64,000 nt of DNA from an uncultured Bacilli bacterium (GCA_910588025.1 CAJUQG010000002.1:27423-91422); one strand, 5' to 3'. Shown: positions 16,688 to 25,399, counted from the stretch's first letter. Notes: generated from the sequence alone by a model not told the origin. Program-made: numbers and translations.

Positions 16688-17197
16688 TTATTTCATATGA
16701 AGTATATGTTTTATTTTTCCAGCAAAGAATACGAGTCCATCACTTTTTTTCATAGCAATTTGCTTTCCAATGGCTTTACCACCAACAGTTAAGGCTGAAA
16801 TAAATGAAGTAACTAGTACCGTAACCCATATTCCATTTGCATTTAATTTTAAAGTAAGATAAGCTGTTAAAACGGCACCCAGAGATCCACTTACAATTCC
16901 ACAAATATCACCGATTACATCGTTACAAACACTTGATACGACATTTCCATTTCTAAGTAAGGATATTGCTTCTTTTGCTCCAGCAATTTTTTTGGAGGAC
17001 ATGGCATGAAAACTTGATTCTTTACTTGTTAGCGCTGCTACACCAATCATATCAAATAAGATACCTATAAAAATAACAAGGGTCATAATAAATAATAATA
17101 TTACAACATTCATATCACTACAAAAACTAGTTAAAGCACTAAAAATAGCTGCTAAGAAAAAAGATAAACAAAATACTTTGAATGGCCAATATTTCAT
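16688..17197 (-). CDS. DUF21-like small membrane protein, probable OapA (OLE RNA partner)
   Basis: Start ATG at 17197 with GAGGTG 6 nt upstream. About 169 residues with four hydrophobic segments. 'GAKEAISLLRNGNVVSSVCNDVIGDI' followed by 'GSLGAVLTAYL' matches the DUF21 (CNNM/CorC) pattern of an AxxAxxLLxN stretch and a later Asn, but there are no CBS or C-terminal domains. A single-domain DUF21 membrane protein directly downstream of a large structured RNA is the hallmark of OapA, which binds OLE RNA at the membrane and affects Mg2+ and alcohol responses in Bacillus halodurans. The OapA identity depends on the RNA call. If wrong, it is an orphan DUF21 protein. Confidence 0.65.
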   Translation of the reverse strand: MKYWPFKVFCLSFFLAAIFSALTSFCSDMNVVILLFIMTLVIFIGILFDMIGVAALTSKESSFHAMSSKKIAGAKEAISLLRNGNVVSSVCNDVIGDICGIVSGSLGAVLTAYLTLKLNANGIWVTVLVTSFISALTVGGKAIGKQIAMKKSDGLVFFAGKIKHILHMK

Positions 17198-17224
17198 TTC
17201 ATACACCTCTTTTTATTTTATCAA

Positions 17225-17252
17225 GAAAAAAGATTCTTTTTAAGAACCTTTT
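17225..17252 (-). terminator. Terminator at the 3' end of the structured RNA
   Basis: On the - strand AAAAGGTTCTT pairs with AAGAATCTTTT with one G-T pair, and runs on into T residues. It ends the RNA about 28 nt before the downstream start codon; partial readthrough could feed the membrane-protein gene. Confidence 0.78.
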
Positions 17253-17758
17253 AAGCTACAATGGTTTTTGTTGTGGTAAATTATAAATTAATTTTACGGC
17301 TTAGGTCGAGTTGAATTTCTCTACTTTCTACCTTTGGTTACCCGAGGGCGATTTCTCTTTCAAGAAAGCAACTAAGTGTTACCAGCTTAATTACTCGATT
17401 ACCACTGAGTCCGCACTTTAATCCTTATAATTATAACATTCTAGAGGTTTTCCCTGACACCCACTATCCAATACTTATTCGCTTTTGCAAATACGATTTT
17501 GATAATCATCTATTTGATCGGGAATAGACTTTATTCATTATCTCCCACGTATTCACTCACGACATGCACTTTTTTTATTTCTTGCGGGATTTTAGGAGAT
17601 TCATTATATGCCATTATAACTTTCCTAAAATCTTAAATTATATAACCACCCCAACTTGGGCAGAAGAAGCGAATTATATAAAGTGCTTTTCATGCAATTG
17701 GTAGATTTTTAGCCCTACCTTCATATTGTGTGTGTGACTAGAATAATGCACCACATGA
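17225..17758 (-). ncRNA. Large structured RNA, candidate OLE RNA
   Basis: About 535 nt without an open frame, starting near 17758 from a perfect consensus promoter and ending in a hairpin terminator. It is far richer in G and C islands than nearby gaps. On the - strand it has strong local pairings: a perfect 10-bp GATTTTAGGA / TCCTAAAATC (near 17590-17632), a GGTAG/CTACC hairpin (near 17700-17720) and a GGTAAC / GTTACC-type pairing with 'CTCGGGTAACC'. The length (~600 nt), the position directly upstream of a DUF21-like membrane protein and the own promoter match OLE RNA. It lacks the tag frame and CCA end of tmRNA and the GAGGAAAGTCC block of RNase P RNA. I cannot fold it fully or compare it with the OLE model here. 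Confidence 0.6.
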
Positions 17759-17764
17759 CAATGA

Positions 17765-17793
17765 ATTATACACTATTTTTACTTTTTTGTCAA
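17765..17793 (-). promoter_or_regulatory. Consensus promoter of the structured RNA
   Basis: TTGACA (17788-17793) and TATAAT (17765-17770) with a 17-bp spacer form a perfect sigma-A-type promoter, the best in the window. It points to high expression. An AAATTGAG/CTCAATTT hairpin lies just upstream and may end the preceding gene. Confidence 0.9.
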
Positions 17794-17822
17794 ATTGAGC
17801 TTTGAAAGACCTCAATTTACTG

Positions 17823-18506
17823 CTAATTATTTATTGTTCTTAAAATTCGATTCGATATTTCTTTATGACCTTTATAGTTTAAATAATAACTATTATTTAA
17901 TAAAAAGAATTGGGGATTTTCAACTAAATCTTGGATATCAATATAAATGGCTTTATATTTCATGGCAATATTTTTTAAATGATCATTGATGCTATTTAAT
18001 TCATTGTCTGTTATATTATATGCTTTGTATAATCCTAAAATGTAGATTTTTTTGTCATTAAAATTACGGATTAATTTTATTAAATGTTCCATATCTTTTT
18101 TATAATCTTCAATTTCTTTCGTTGGTATATTTGTTTTCAAAGATGTATTCGCTAGTTCATCTAAACCTAGACCTATTGTAATAATTTTAGCTTTAGCAAA
18201 GGCTTGTTGAATGGGAATATTCATTTCTTCTAATTGGTAATTATTTTCTACACAAGTTATTAAATTTTCAACGGTTTGATTCGTTTTGGCAAAACCAGAA
18301 ATGTATTTTTCTAAAATGTGTTCGGATTCTAAATAGTCTCTTATGTAATCATTATAACTATATCCTTCTACGTTATAAGCCGTCATACCAGTTGCTAAAC
18401 CATCTCCTAAAGCTAAGAGATATATGTTATGGTTTTCGTTTTTGCGATAGATAAAGAAAGTTATAAAAATTCCCATTATTATGATTAGAATTATCTTTTT
18501 TTTCAT
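17823..18506 (-). CDS. SGNH/GDSL hydrolase-like lipoprotein-type protein lacking the nucleophile
   Basis: An N-terminal hydrophobic helix (about 3-20) is followed by a 200-residue SGNH-like domain. Block I reads 'LLALGDGLATGMTAYN', where a GDSL enzyme has GDS: the serine nucleophile is Gly. The block III position reads 'TIGLGLDEL' instead of GxND. Block V 'NYKGHKEISNRIL' keeps a His but lacks the usual Asp-x-x-His order. It may therefore bind rather than hydrolyse its ligand. It lies between murA and the structured RNA, with a stem-loop at its end. Function unknown. Confidence 0.7.
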   Translation of the reverse strand: MKKKIILIIIMGIFITFFIYRKNENHNIYLLALGDGLATGMTAYNVEGYSYNDYIRDYLESEHILEKYISGFAKTNQTVENLITCVENNYQLEEMNIPIQQAFAKAKIITIGLGLDELANTSLKTNIPTKEIEDYKKDMEHLIKLIRNFNDKKIYILGLYKAYNITDNELNSINDHLKNIAMKYKAIYIDIQDLVENPQFFLLNNSYYLNYKGHKEISNRILRTINN

Positions 18507-18512
18507 AATGCC

Positions 18513-18543
18513 CCCAAAAGAAAAGTAGAGTCTTTTCTCTACT
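18513..18543 (-). terminator. murA terminator
   Basis: A 7-bp perfect stem AGTAGAG (18524-18530) / CTCTACT (18537-18543) overlaps the murA stop. On the - strand it is followed by TTTTCTTTTG. Confidence 0.8.
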
Positions 18544-19798
18544 AATTTATGTCAATTAATTCTAATTTAGCACCGACATTGGTTAGTTTTTCGACAATTC
18601 GTTCATATCCTCTTAAAATATGTTCGGCATCTTGAATCGTTGTAGATCCTTCTGATATTAATCCAGCAATTACTAAGGATGCTCCTGCTCTTAAATCAGA
18701 AGCTACTACATCTTGTCCTTTTAAGGGTGTAGGTCCTTGGATTTCAATGGTTTGATTTTTCACTTTCATATTTGCTCCCATTTTATTTAAGTATGGGACA
18801 TGTCCCATGCGGTTTTCGTATATGGTTTCTTCAAAAATAGAAGTTCCATGGCACTGTGTTAATAAAACACTCATTGGTTGACCCCAATCAGTGACAAATC
18901 CTGGGTAAACTAAGGTTTTAACATTAATTGCTTTTAAATCTTGATGACCATGAATGGTTATTTCATTTTCTAAGATATCCATTTCTACACCAGCACTCGT
19001 TAATTTAGTTAAAAGAGCATCAAGATGTTTTCTCACTATATTTGTTATTTTTAATTCTTTTCCTATTAAGGATCCTAAAATTAGATATGTACCAGCTTCA
19101 ATTCGGTCAGGTAAGACTTGAATGGTGGCTTTATGTAAATACTCTACTCCGGTAATGGTAATTGTATTTGTCCCAGCTCCAGTAATTTTAGCACCCATGT
19201 TGTTTAGGAAATCTGCAACATTTATAATCTCTGGTTCTTTGGCAGCATTTTCAATAATTGTTTGACCTTTAGCTTTTACAGCAGCAAGCATTAGATTAAT
19301 GGTTGCGCCGACACTAGCAAAATCTAAACGAATGGTTGTTCCTTTTAATTCTTCCGCATGAATAATATATTTGTCATCTTTTTCTTCTACAGTTGCTCCT
19401 AGTAGTTGAAAGCCTTTTAAGTGAAAATCAATTTTACGATTACCTATATTACATCCACCAGGAAAGTAGATTTCTACATGTTTTTTTCTTCCAAGTAAGG
19501 CTCCCATAAAATAATAGCTTGCTCTTAATTTACTCGCTAATTCTTCTTTGATGGTTTGATTTAAAATATTAGATGTATTTATTGTTAAAACAGAATCTTG
19601 GTCGTTTACTTGACCATTTAATAATTTAATGATATCAATTAAAGCATGTTTATCAGAAATGTTTGGGACATTAGAAATCGTTACTTCCTCATCACATAAA
19701 ATAGAGGCTGGTATTAGAGCCACTGCTGCATTTTTCATGCCAGAAATCGCAATGGATCCAGAAAGCGTATACCCTCCTTGAATTTTAATTTGTTTCAT
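18542..19798 (-). CDS. murA: UDP-N-acetylglucosamine 1-carboxyvinyltransferase
   Basis: MurA commits UDP-GlcNAc to peptidoglycan by adding enolpyruvyl from PEP. The 418 residues start 'GGYTLSGSIAISGMKNAA' (with the conserved Lys-Asn). The active-site Cys lies in 'FPGGCNIGNRKIDFHL', so it should be fosfomycin-sensitive unless other changes apply. 'ASDLRAGASLVIAGL' and 'RGYERIVEKLTNVGA' are conserved C-terminal blocks. SD GAGGTGAG lies before the ATG. Genes around it are those of the Bacillus murAA-spoIID region, partly rearranged. Confidence 0.97.
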   Translation of the reverse strand: MKQIKIQGGYTLSGSIAISGMKNAAVALIPASILCDEEVTISNVPNISDKHALIDIIKLLNGQVNDQDSVLTINTSNILNQTIKEELASKLRASYYFMGALLGRKKHVEIYFPGGCNIGNRKIDFHLKGFQLLGATVEEKDDKYIIHAEELKGTTIRLDFASVGATINLMLAAVKAKGQTIIENAAKEPEIINVADFLNNMGAKITGAGTNTITITGVEYLHKATIQVLPDRIEAGTYLILGSLIGKELKITNIVRKHLDALLTKLTSAGVEMDILENEITIHGHQDLKAINVKTLVYPGFVTDWGQPMSVLLTQCHGTSIFEETIYENRMGHVPYLNKMGANMKVKNQTIEIQGPTPLKGQDVVASDLRAGASLVIAGLISEGSTTIQDAEHILRGYERIVEKLTNVGAKLELIDIN

Positions 19799-19864
19799 TT
19801 AAACTCACCTCGTTTATTCCTTTTTAATATATAGGAATTGATTCATTTTGTAAAGCTTTTTACT

Positions 19865-20401
19865 TCATTTTAATAAATGGGAAAGACCAATTAGTATTAA
19901 AAGTAGTGCACCAAAGAAACTGGCATATACTCCTAGTATTTTGTTGGCATATTTTCCAATGAATAATCCTAATAAAGTAAAAAAGAAACTTGTTATGGAA
20001 AAGATTAGCATAGCTAAAAATAAATTATTGGTGATAGCTGTTAAACCAAGGCCTGTTGAGAAAGCATCAATGGAAACACCTATTGCAAAGAACAACATAC
20101 CAGTTAAACTAAAATCAATAGTTTCTTCTTCTTTTACAAATATTTCATAAAGCATTTGTCCAGCGATAAGAATTAAGATAATTCCTAGTAAGAAGTTACT
20201 GTTTATTTTGAAGAAATTTTGTAGGTTCTTGCCAATTAGAATTCCAAGACATGGCATGATAAAGTGCATTACACCTACTATGCTAGATAAAGCAAGACTT
20301 TTTTTATTGGATAAGTTACACGTTCCTAAGCCTAAAGAAAGAGAGAAGGTATCCATACTTAATGCAACTGCGATAGTAAAAATAGTCACTAGTTCAATCA
20401 T
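19865..20401 (-). CDS. mntP: Manganese efflux pump MntP family
   Basis: Six predicted helices in two repeats. The two signature Asp-containing segments are seen: 'AVALSMDTFSLSLGLG' (about 11-26) and 'AIGVSIDAFSTGLGL' (about 107-121). MntP exports Mn2+; a sporulation-linked relative (YtaF) shares the fold and cannot be excluded. Its SD (TAGGAGG) is buried in a hairpin formed with the spoIIR downstream region. No yybP-ykoY Mn riboswitch is visible. Confidence 0.85.
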   Translation of the reverse strand: MIELVTIFTIAVALSMDTFSLSLGLGTCNLSNKKSLALSSIVGVMHFIMPCLGILIGKNLQNFFKINSNFLLGIILILIAGQMLYEIFVKEEETIDFSLTGMLFFAIGVSIDAFSTGLGLTAITNNLFLAMLIFSITSFFFTLLGLFIGKYANKILGVYASFFGALLLILIGLSHLLK

Positions 20402-20410
20402 AAAAAAAGT

Positions 20411-20437
20411 CCTCCTACCAAATTATATGGTAAGAGG
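20411..20437 (-). promoter_or_regulatory. Hairpin covering the mntP ribosome-binding site
   Basis: On the - strand CCTCTTACCA (20428-20437) pairs with TGGTAGGAGG (20411-20420) and is followed by ACTTTTTTT and the mntP ATG. The GGAGG in the 3' arm is the mntP SD. The element can be read as the spoIIR terminator or as a translational shut-off of mntP; both may apply. Confidence 0.65.
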
Positions 20438-20443
20438 TCTAAT

Positions 20444-20953
20444 TCATGATAAATATTTTTCTAAAACATTTTTGACAAAGAATTGGTATTCAACATTGTC
20501 TAATTCCGATTCTTCAGCTTCTAGTAAACATAGTGGCGGAAACATGACACACCACCAATTCTCACCAAGCCCGGTACCTAAAGTAATGACTAAGGACTCA
20601 TATTTTCCAGCATCATAAGTAATTCCTTTGTATTCTTTTTCTGGAAATTCGTTCATTCCATAATTCATTTGATAATCCACTTGATAATTATCTACAATAG
20701 TTTTTAGATTAGGTAGCGAGTTTTGAATTAAATTTTTGGCTTCTTCTTTACTATTCGCTAGGGCCATTAAACGATTTAATTCTTTTTCTACTGCTCTTTT
20801 AACTTCCATTTTTAATTCTTGGTCTTCCTCAGTATTGCTATTAGCAATTACACGAAAACGAATGGCATCATCGGGAATTAAAATTTGTTCTTCCCCATGT
20901 AATAAACTATATCCAATTGTGATACAAAATAATATCAAAATAATTTTTTTCAT
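20444..20953 (-). CDS. spoIIR: Stage II sporulation protein R
   Basis: Start ATG at 20953 with AGGTGA upstream; an earlier in-frame start lacks an SD. A signal-like N-terminal helix is followed by 'IPDDAIRFRVIANSNTEEDQ' and 'LGENWWCVMFPPLC', the signatures of SpoIIR. It is secreted by the forespore and activates the SpoIIGA protease so that pro-sigma-E is processed in the mother cell. In Bacillus it also lies downstream of prfA-prmC, as here. An ABC-F gene is inserted between. Confidence 0.95.
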   Translation of the reverse strand: MKKIILILFCITIGYSLLHGEEQILIPDDAIRFRVIANSNTEEDQELKMEVKRAVEKELNRLMALANSKEEAKNLIQNSLPNLKTIVDNYQVDYQMNYGMNEFPEKEYKGITYDAGKYESLVITLGTGLGENWWCVMFPPLCLLEAEESELDNVEYQFFVKNVLEKYLS

Positions 20954-20985
20954 GATTTCACCTAAGTTAATCATGGATACTCATA

Positions 20986-22602
20986 TTATTTTTTATTCAA
21001 TTTATTTTTATTTTCGTAAAATTCAACAATTTTTTTGTCATAATATAAGACTTCTCCTGCCGGAAGAAGTAAGATACGTTCAATACCAAGTTTGTCAACA
21101 AATACAGGATTATGACTAACTAAGAGTATGGAGCCTTGATAGTTTTTAAAAAAGTCGGCGATAAGATTCTGGGTTTCATAATCTAAGTGATTGGTTGGTT
21201 CATCCAAAAGTAATAAATTGGCTTGCGTTAGTGTTAATTTAGCTAGAGCTAGCCGACTTCTCTCACCTGGGGATAAGACTGATACTTTTTTATAAACATC
21301 GTTTCCGGTAAATAAGAAAGAACCTAAGTGAGCACGTAACTTTCCTTCACTTAAACCAAATTCTTTTAAGTTTTCTAATAAATTTAGATTTGCATTTAAT
21401 GTTTCATGTTCTTGGGCATAATAGCCAATTTTTGTTTTATCAGAAATTTTGATTGTGCCATTTAAAGGGGTCAGTTGATTGGATATTAATTTTAATAGTG
21501 TTGTTTTTCCGGCACCGTTTTCACCTACAATTAAAAACTTTTCTCCACGATATATTTCAAAATTTATATTGTTATAAAGTAAATCTTGATTGTAGCCAAA
21601 TGAAACATTTTCAACTTTAAGTGGTATGGTACTGCCAATGTTTTCTAAAGTCATTTGTACTTTAACCTTTTTATTGGCTGGTCTTAGTTCAATTTGATTT
21701 GCTAGTAATTTGTTTAACGTTTTTTCTCTAGATTGAGCCATTCGTTTTCTTTTTCCAGATGAATTACTATATAAGTTTACAATACTTTTTAATTTAGCTA
21801 TTTGTTTTTGTTCTTGTTGATATTCGATTGCTAATTGCATTTCTTGTTCCTCTTTTTTTCGCTGGTATGTTTCATAATTTCCATTGATTAATTCCATTTT
21901 TTTCGTTTTTTTATCAATCCATAATGTTTTCGTCGTTACTTCATTTAAGAATTCTTGGTCATGAGATATTACCAAAATCATCCCTGGATAATTTTTTAAA
22001 TATTCAACAATTTGATCTTTGGTTTCTAAGTCTAAATGATTGGTTGGTTCATCTAATAATAAAATTTCTGGCTTGTTATACAATAATTTTGCAAATGCTA
22101 TTTTAGATTTTTGACCACCAGAACATTCCGCTAGTTTTTGATTTAATAAAGTATCAGAAATTTGGAAGTTTTCAATTAATCGTAATAAAATACTGTCAGC
22201 TTCGTAATAATCCCAGTAATCTAATTGACTTTGTAAATAAGATAAACGTTTTTTTATTTGAGTATTTTCTGGCTCTTCAGCCATTTTTAAATATAAGTCA
22301 TTCATTTCCGATTCAATTTTTAAAATAGGACGTCCACTGACCAAGTAGTCAAAGACCGTAATATTGGTACTTGGCACTTCATCAGTAATTACTTGTGGCA
22401 AATAAGAAATACGATCATTAGGTTTGATTTTAATTTTTCCATAATCAGGAGTTAATTCTTTTAGTAATAATTTAAAAAAGGTACTTTTTCCAGCACCATT
22501 TACGCCGATGATTCCAATATGGTCTTTATCATTTAATTCGATGGTGACGTCATCATAAATTAATTCATCATGGTAAGAAAAGGTTAAGTTTTTTATATTC
22601 AT
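20986..22602 (-). CDS. ABC-F family ATPase
   Basis: A soluble protein with two ATP-binding cassettes and no membrane domain. Walker A motifs are GVNGAGKS (about 33-40) and GENGAGKT; signatures are 'CSGGQKSKIAFAKLL' and 'LSPGERSRLALAKLT'; both Walker B regions read 'LLLDEPTNHLD'. Between them lies a Lys/Glu-rich linker (about 240-310). ABC-F proteins act on ribosomes as translation factors or antibiotic-protection factors; nothing here separates the two roles. It overlaps closely with prmC. Confidence 0.92.
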   Translation of the reverse strand: MNIKNLTFSYHDELIYDDVTIELNDKDHIGIIGVNGAGKSTFFKLLLKELTPDYGKIKIKPNDRISYLPQVITDEVPSTNITVFDYLVSGRPILKIESEMNDLYLKMAEEPENTQIKKRLSYLQSQLDYWDYYEADSILLRLIENFQISDTLLNQKLAECSGGQKSKIAFAKLLYNKPEILLLDEPTNHLDLETKDQIVEYLKNYPGMILVISHDQEFLNEVTTKTLWIDKKTKKMELINGNYETYQRKKEEQEMQLAIEYQQEQKQIAKLKSIVNLYSNSSGKRKRMAQSREKTLNKLLANQIELRPANKKVKVQMTLENIGSTIPLKVENVSFGYNQDLLYNNINFEIYRGEKFLIVGENGAGKTTLLKLISNQLTPLNGTIKISDKTKIGYYAQEHETLNANLNLLENLKEFGLSEGKLRAHLGSFLFTGNDVYKKVSVLSPGERSRLALAKLTLTQANLLLLDEPTNHLDYETQNLIADFFKNYQGSILLVSHNPVFVDKLGIERILLLPAGEVLYYDKKIVEFYENKNKLNKK

Positions 22603-22604
22603 TG

Positions 22605-23342
22605 TTATGACCTTTCTAAGAAAATAAAGCGATTTCTATTTTGATAATCCATTTCTATGGAAATTTGGTATTCAGGTAAGAATTTTGTTTTAATTTTTGT
22701 AATCGCACTACCTTGATTCATTCCTATTTCAAAGGCAATTAATTGAGGTTTATTTGATAATTTACTAATTTTCTCTAATATTATTTGATAAAAATACAAG
22801 CCTTCATTTTGCGCAAATATAGCATTTTGAGGTTCATATTTGGTTTCTTCTCCAACTACTTCTTCACTGCTTACATATGGGGGATTAGAAATAATGATGT
22901 CGTAACCTTCTAATTCTATTTCTTCTATTTTACTATGGATAAATTGAATATTTACTTGATTATGCTGAGCATTTTCTTTGGCAAGTTTTAAAGCATGAGG
23001 ATTGATATCAATTGCTGTCATGCTACAATTTAATTTCTTTTTTAGGGCAATAGCAATACAGCCACTTCCAGTACCTAAATCAATCATGTTTAAATTTATA
23101 TCTTGTTTCGATGTAAGACGTTTGATTAATTTATCTACAAATAATTCTGTTTCAAACCGAGGAATTAAAGTGTTTTCATTGACTTTGATTAAACAATCAT
23201 AAAAATCAACATCACCAATTAAATATTGAACAGGATAATTCTGTTTTAGTTTTTTTAAAATAGTTTCCATATTATTGGGATATTTTTCTTTTAAAAGGTT
23301 CCAATCAGAATTGGTTATATTGTCAGGTTTTATCGTAATCAC
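22605..23342 (-). CDS. prmC: Peptide chain release factor N5-glutamine methyltransferase
   Basis: PrmC methylates the Gln in the GGQ motif of RF1 and RF2. The SAM motif 'MIDLGTGSGCIAIALKKKL' and catalytic 'IISNPPYVSSEEV' are present; an N-terminal helical domain precedes. The gene lies just downstream of its substrate's gene, prfA. The start is a GTG at 23342 with only a weak SD, so the exact N-terminus is uncertain. Confidence 0.95.
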   Translation of the reverse strand: MITIKPDNITNSDWNLLKEKYPNNMETILKKLKQNYPVQYLIGDVDFYDCLIKVNENTLIPRFETELFVDKLIKRLTSKQDINLNMIDLGTGSGCIAIALKKKLNCSMTAIDINPHALKLAKENAQHNQVNIQFIHSKIEEIELEGYDIIISNPPYVSSEEVVGEETKYEPQNAIFAQNEGLYFYQIILEKISKLSNKPQLIAFEIGMNQGSAITKIKTKFLPEYQISIEMDYQNRNRFIFLERS

Positions 23343-23400
23343 CTACTTACTTCATTTCTTTAGTTTTTTATAATATGAAAAAAGAAATAGGAACTATTTC

Positions 23401-24456
23401 TTATTCTCCAGCTAATTTTCTTCTTAAATCTTCAGTAATTAAAGCTTCAATTATTGGTTCTACTTCTCCATCCATAACGCGGTCAAGACTCATTACAGAA
23501 AAATTAATGCGATGATCTGTAACACGATTTTGAGGATAATTATAGGTTCTAATTTTTTCTGAGCGGTCTCCAGAACCAATTTTACTTTTTCGCTCACTAC
23601 CTAAAGCTGACTCTTTTTCTTGATTTAAATTATCAAACAATTTAATTTTCAATAATTTCATCGCTTTATCTTTATTTTTTAATTGGCTTCGTTCATTTTG
23701 ACAAGTTACAACGGTATTGGTAGGTAAATGGGTAATTCGTACAGCGGAATTTGAAGTATTTACTGATTGTCCACCAGCACCACTACTGTGATATACATCA
23801 ATTTTTAAATCACTCTCTTTGATTTCAATATCAACATCTTCCACTTCTGGCATTACTAGCACGGTAGCGGTAGATGTATGAACTCGACCAGCAGTTTCTG
23901 TAACGGGTACTCTTTGAACTCGATGAGCTCCACTTTCATATTTTAATTTAGAATAAACGTTTTCTCCTTTAATCATACATTCGACATTCGAAAAACCACC
24001 ACTTGTTCCAGCTATTTCATGATTTATTTCAATTTTCCAACCATTTTTTTCTGCGTAATAAGTATACATTCTTAGTAAATCTCCCGCGAAAATATTGGCT
24101 TCGTCTCCTCCAGCAGCTCCACGAATTTCCATAATGACATTTTTTCCATCATTTTCATCTTTTGGAATTAAGAGAATTTCTAATTCATGATTTAATTTTT
24201 CTAATTTTTCAGTATTTTCAGCTAACTCTAATTCGGCCATTTCTTTAAGCTCTGGATCCGCTATCAAAGTTTTTGCTTCTTCTATATTAGCCTTGGTTTT
24301 CTTGTATTCTTCGTATTTTTCAACAGTTTCTTTTAAATCACTCTGTTCTTTGGATAGTTTTTTTACTTTATTAAAATCTGACATTACTTCAGGATTCATT
24401 AATTCTTTTGCAATAATATGATATCTTTCTAATATCGATTCTAATCTTGTTTCCAT
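23401..24456 (-). CDS. prfA: Peptide chain release factor 1
   Basis: RF1 (351 residues) ends translation at UAA and UAG. 'HSSGAGGQSVNTSNSAVRI' contains the GGQ loop that triggers peptide release, and 'ERSQLKNKDKAM' follows. The PVT-type codon-reading tripeptide region lies in 'RVPVTETAGRVHTS'. It is followed by prmC, which methylates it. AAAGGA lies 10 nt before the ATG. Confidence 0.97.
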   Translation of the reverse strand: METRLESILERYHIIAKELMNPEVMSDFNKVKKLSKEQSDLKETVEKYEEYKKTKANIEEAKTLIADPELKEMAELELAENTEKLEKLNHELEILLIPKDENDGKNVIMEIRGAAGGDEANIFAGDLLRMYTYYAEKNGWKIEINHEIAGTSGGFSNVECMIKGENVYSKLKYESGAHRVQRVPVTETAGRVHTSTATVLVMPEVEDVDIEIKESDLKIDVYHSSGAGGQSVNTSNSAVRITHLPTNTVVTCQNERSQLKNKDKAMKLLKIKLFDNLNQEKESALGSERKSKIGSGDRSEKIRTYNYPQNRVTDHRINFSVMSLDRVMDGEVEPIIEALITEDLRRKLAGE

Positions 24457-24489
24457 GGATTCTTCATCCTTTCTTATTACCTTGAAATT

Positions 24490-24912
24490 TTATAAATTTT
24501 CGTTTTCTTCATCTTCATCGATTACTACAAGATCTTTTAAATCTTCGTCACGGTCTTCTTCTTCGTCTTCATCATAGAAGTTATCATTCTCTTCATCTGG
24601 TTCTTCTGTTTCAGTTTCTTCGACAAAGACTTCGTCATCATCTTCATCGATTACTACTTTTTCACTGTGTTTTTCTTTTAAATCCCAGTAACCGTCAGCA
24701 AGCATCGTAAATCTTTTATCAGTCGTTAAGATTTCAAAGAAATCAGCAATGCGTTCTTCAAATTCTCTATCACTTAATCCTAAAAGGTCGCATACTTTTT
24801 TAAACAAATCATTAATTTTCATTTTTTGATTAGCATCTTGTAATATTAAATGTGCTAAATCATCATAACTCATTAATTCTAATTCTTCTTTTGAAATATC
24901 TTTTAATTTCAT
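24490..24912 (-). CDS. rpoE: RNA polymerase delta subunit
   Basis: Start ATG at 24912 with GGGAGGA upstream. The first ~85 residues form the HARE-HTH folded domain ('MKLKDISKEELELMSYDDLA', 'KRFTMLADGYWDLKEKH'). The C-terminal ~55 residues are almost all Asp, Glu and Asn, the disordered tail that displaces nucleic acid and helps polymerase recycle. Delta is found only in Bacillota, supporting the taxonomic call. In Bacillus argS and ywiB precede it; here argS is missing between. Confidence 0.95.
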   Translation of the reverse strand: MKLKDISKEELELMSYDDLAHLILQDANQKMKINDLFKKVCDLLGLSDREFEERIADFFEILTTDKRFTMLADGYWDLKEKHSEKVVIDEDDDEVFVEETETEEPDEENDNFYDEDEEEDRDEDLKDLVVIDEDEENENL

Positions 24913-25025
24913 TTTTATTCCTCCCATAAAAAATCGTCTATCATAGGTTATAAACCAATTTATTTTATACGATATTTTTTAATTTATTATTCTTTTTATG
25001 ATATTTTTCATAATCATTCTACGCC

Positions 25026-25054
25026 ATTATATGCAATAATTGTGCATCTGTCTA
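25026..25054 (-). promoter_or_regulatory. rpoE promoter
   Basis: TAGACA (25049-25054), a 17-bp spacer and TATAAT (25026-25031) on the - strand. The resulting transcript would have a ~110-nt leader before rpoE, in which I see no strong structure. Confidence 0.7.
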
Positions 25055-25057
25055 TCC

Positions 25058-25399
25058 TTAATTGTTAAAATTAATCATTATTTTACTTTTTTCGTCTTCT
25101 GTTTCTATTACATAGTGAATTTCTATGGTATTTTCAGAGTCGTTCCAATAAGAATCATCGACAATAATATCAAAGTCGCCAGAAATTTCTTTCAGTTGAT
25201 AAGTGCATTTTTCCTTTTCTAAATCAATGGTAAAACAAAATTCATCCGATTCTCTTTGAAAAATTTTATGAGTGCGATTAAGGTAGTGGTCAAAGTTTTC
25301 TAGCTTAAAATGAATTATATTATTTTCGATATCATAAGGAAGATGCTTTTCCTCCAACATAATTTGGTCATTTTTTAAGAGTTTTATGTCTAAAAACAA
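25058..25399 (-). CDS. DUF1934-like small protein (YwiB position)
   Basis: This 113-residue protein is all-beta in appearance, with alternating charged and hydrophobic residues and no catalytic motif. The position just upstream of rpoE and the length fit B. subtilis YwiB (DUF1934, a calycin-like barrel), but the sequence match is by eye only. Start is TTG at 25399 with GGAGGG 6 nt upstream. Function unknown. Confidence 0.5.
   Translation of the reverse strand: MFLDIKLLKNDQIMLEEKHLPYDIENNIIHFKLENFDHYLNRTHKIFQRESDEFCFTIDLEKEKCTYQLKEISGDFDIIVDDSYWNDSENTIEIHYVIETEDEKSKIMINFNN

Noticed and set aside
17225..17758. Reading the structured RNA as tmRNA or RNase P RNA
   Set aside because: No alanine-half tRNA, tag frame or CCA end is seen for tmRNA, and the GAGGAAAGTCC block and other conserved RNase P regions are missing; the length is also too great for RNase P.
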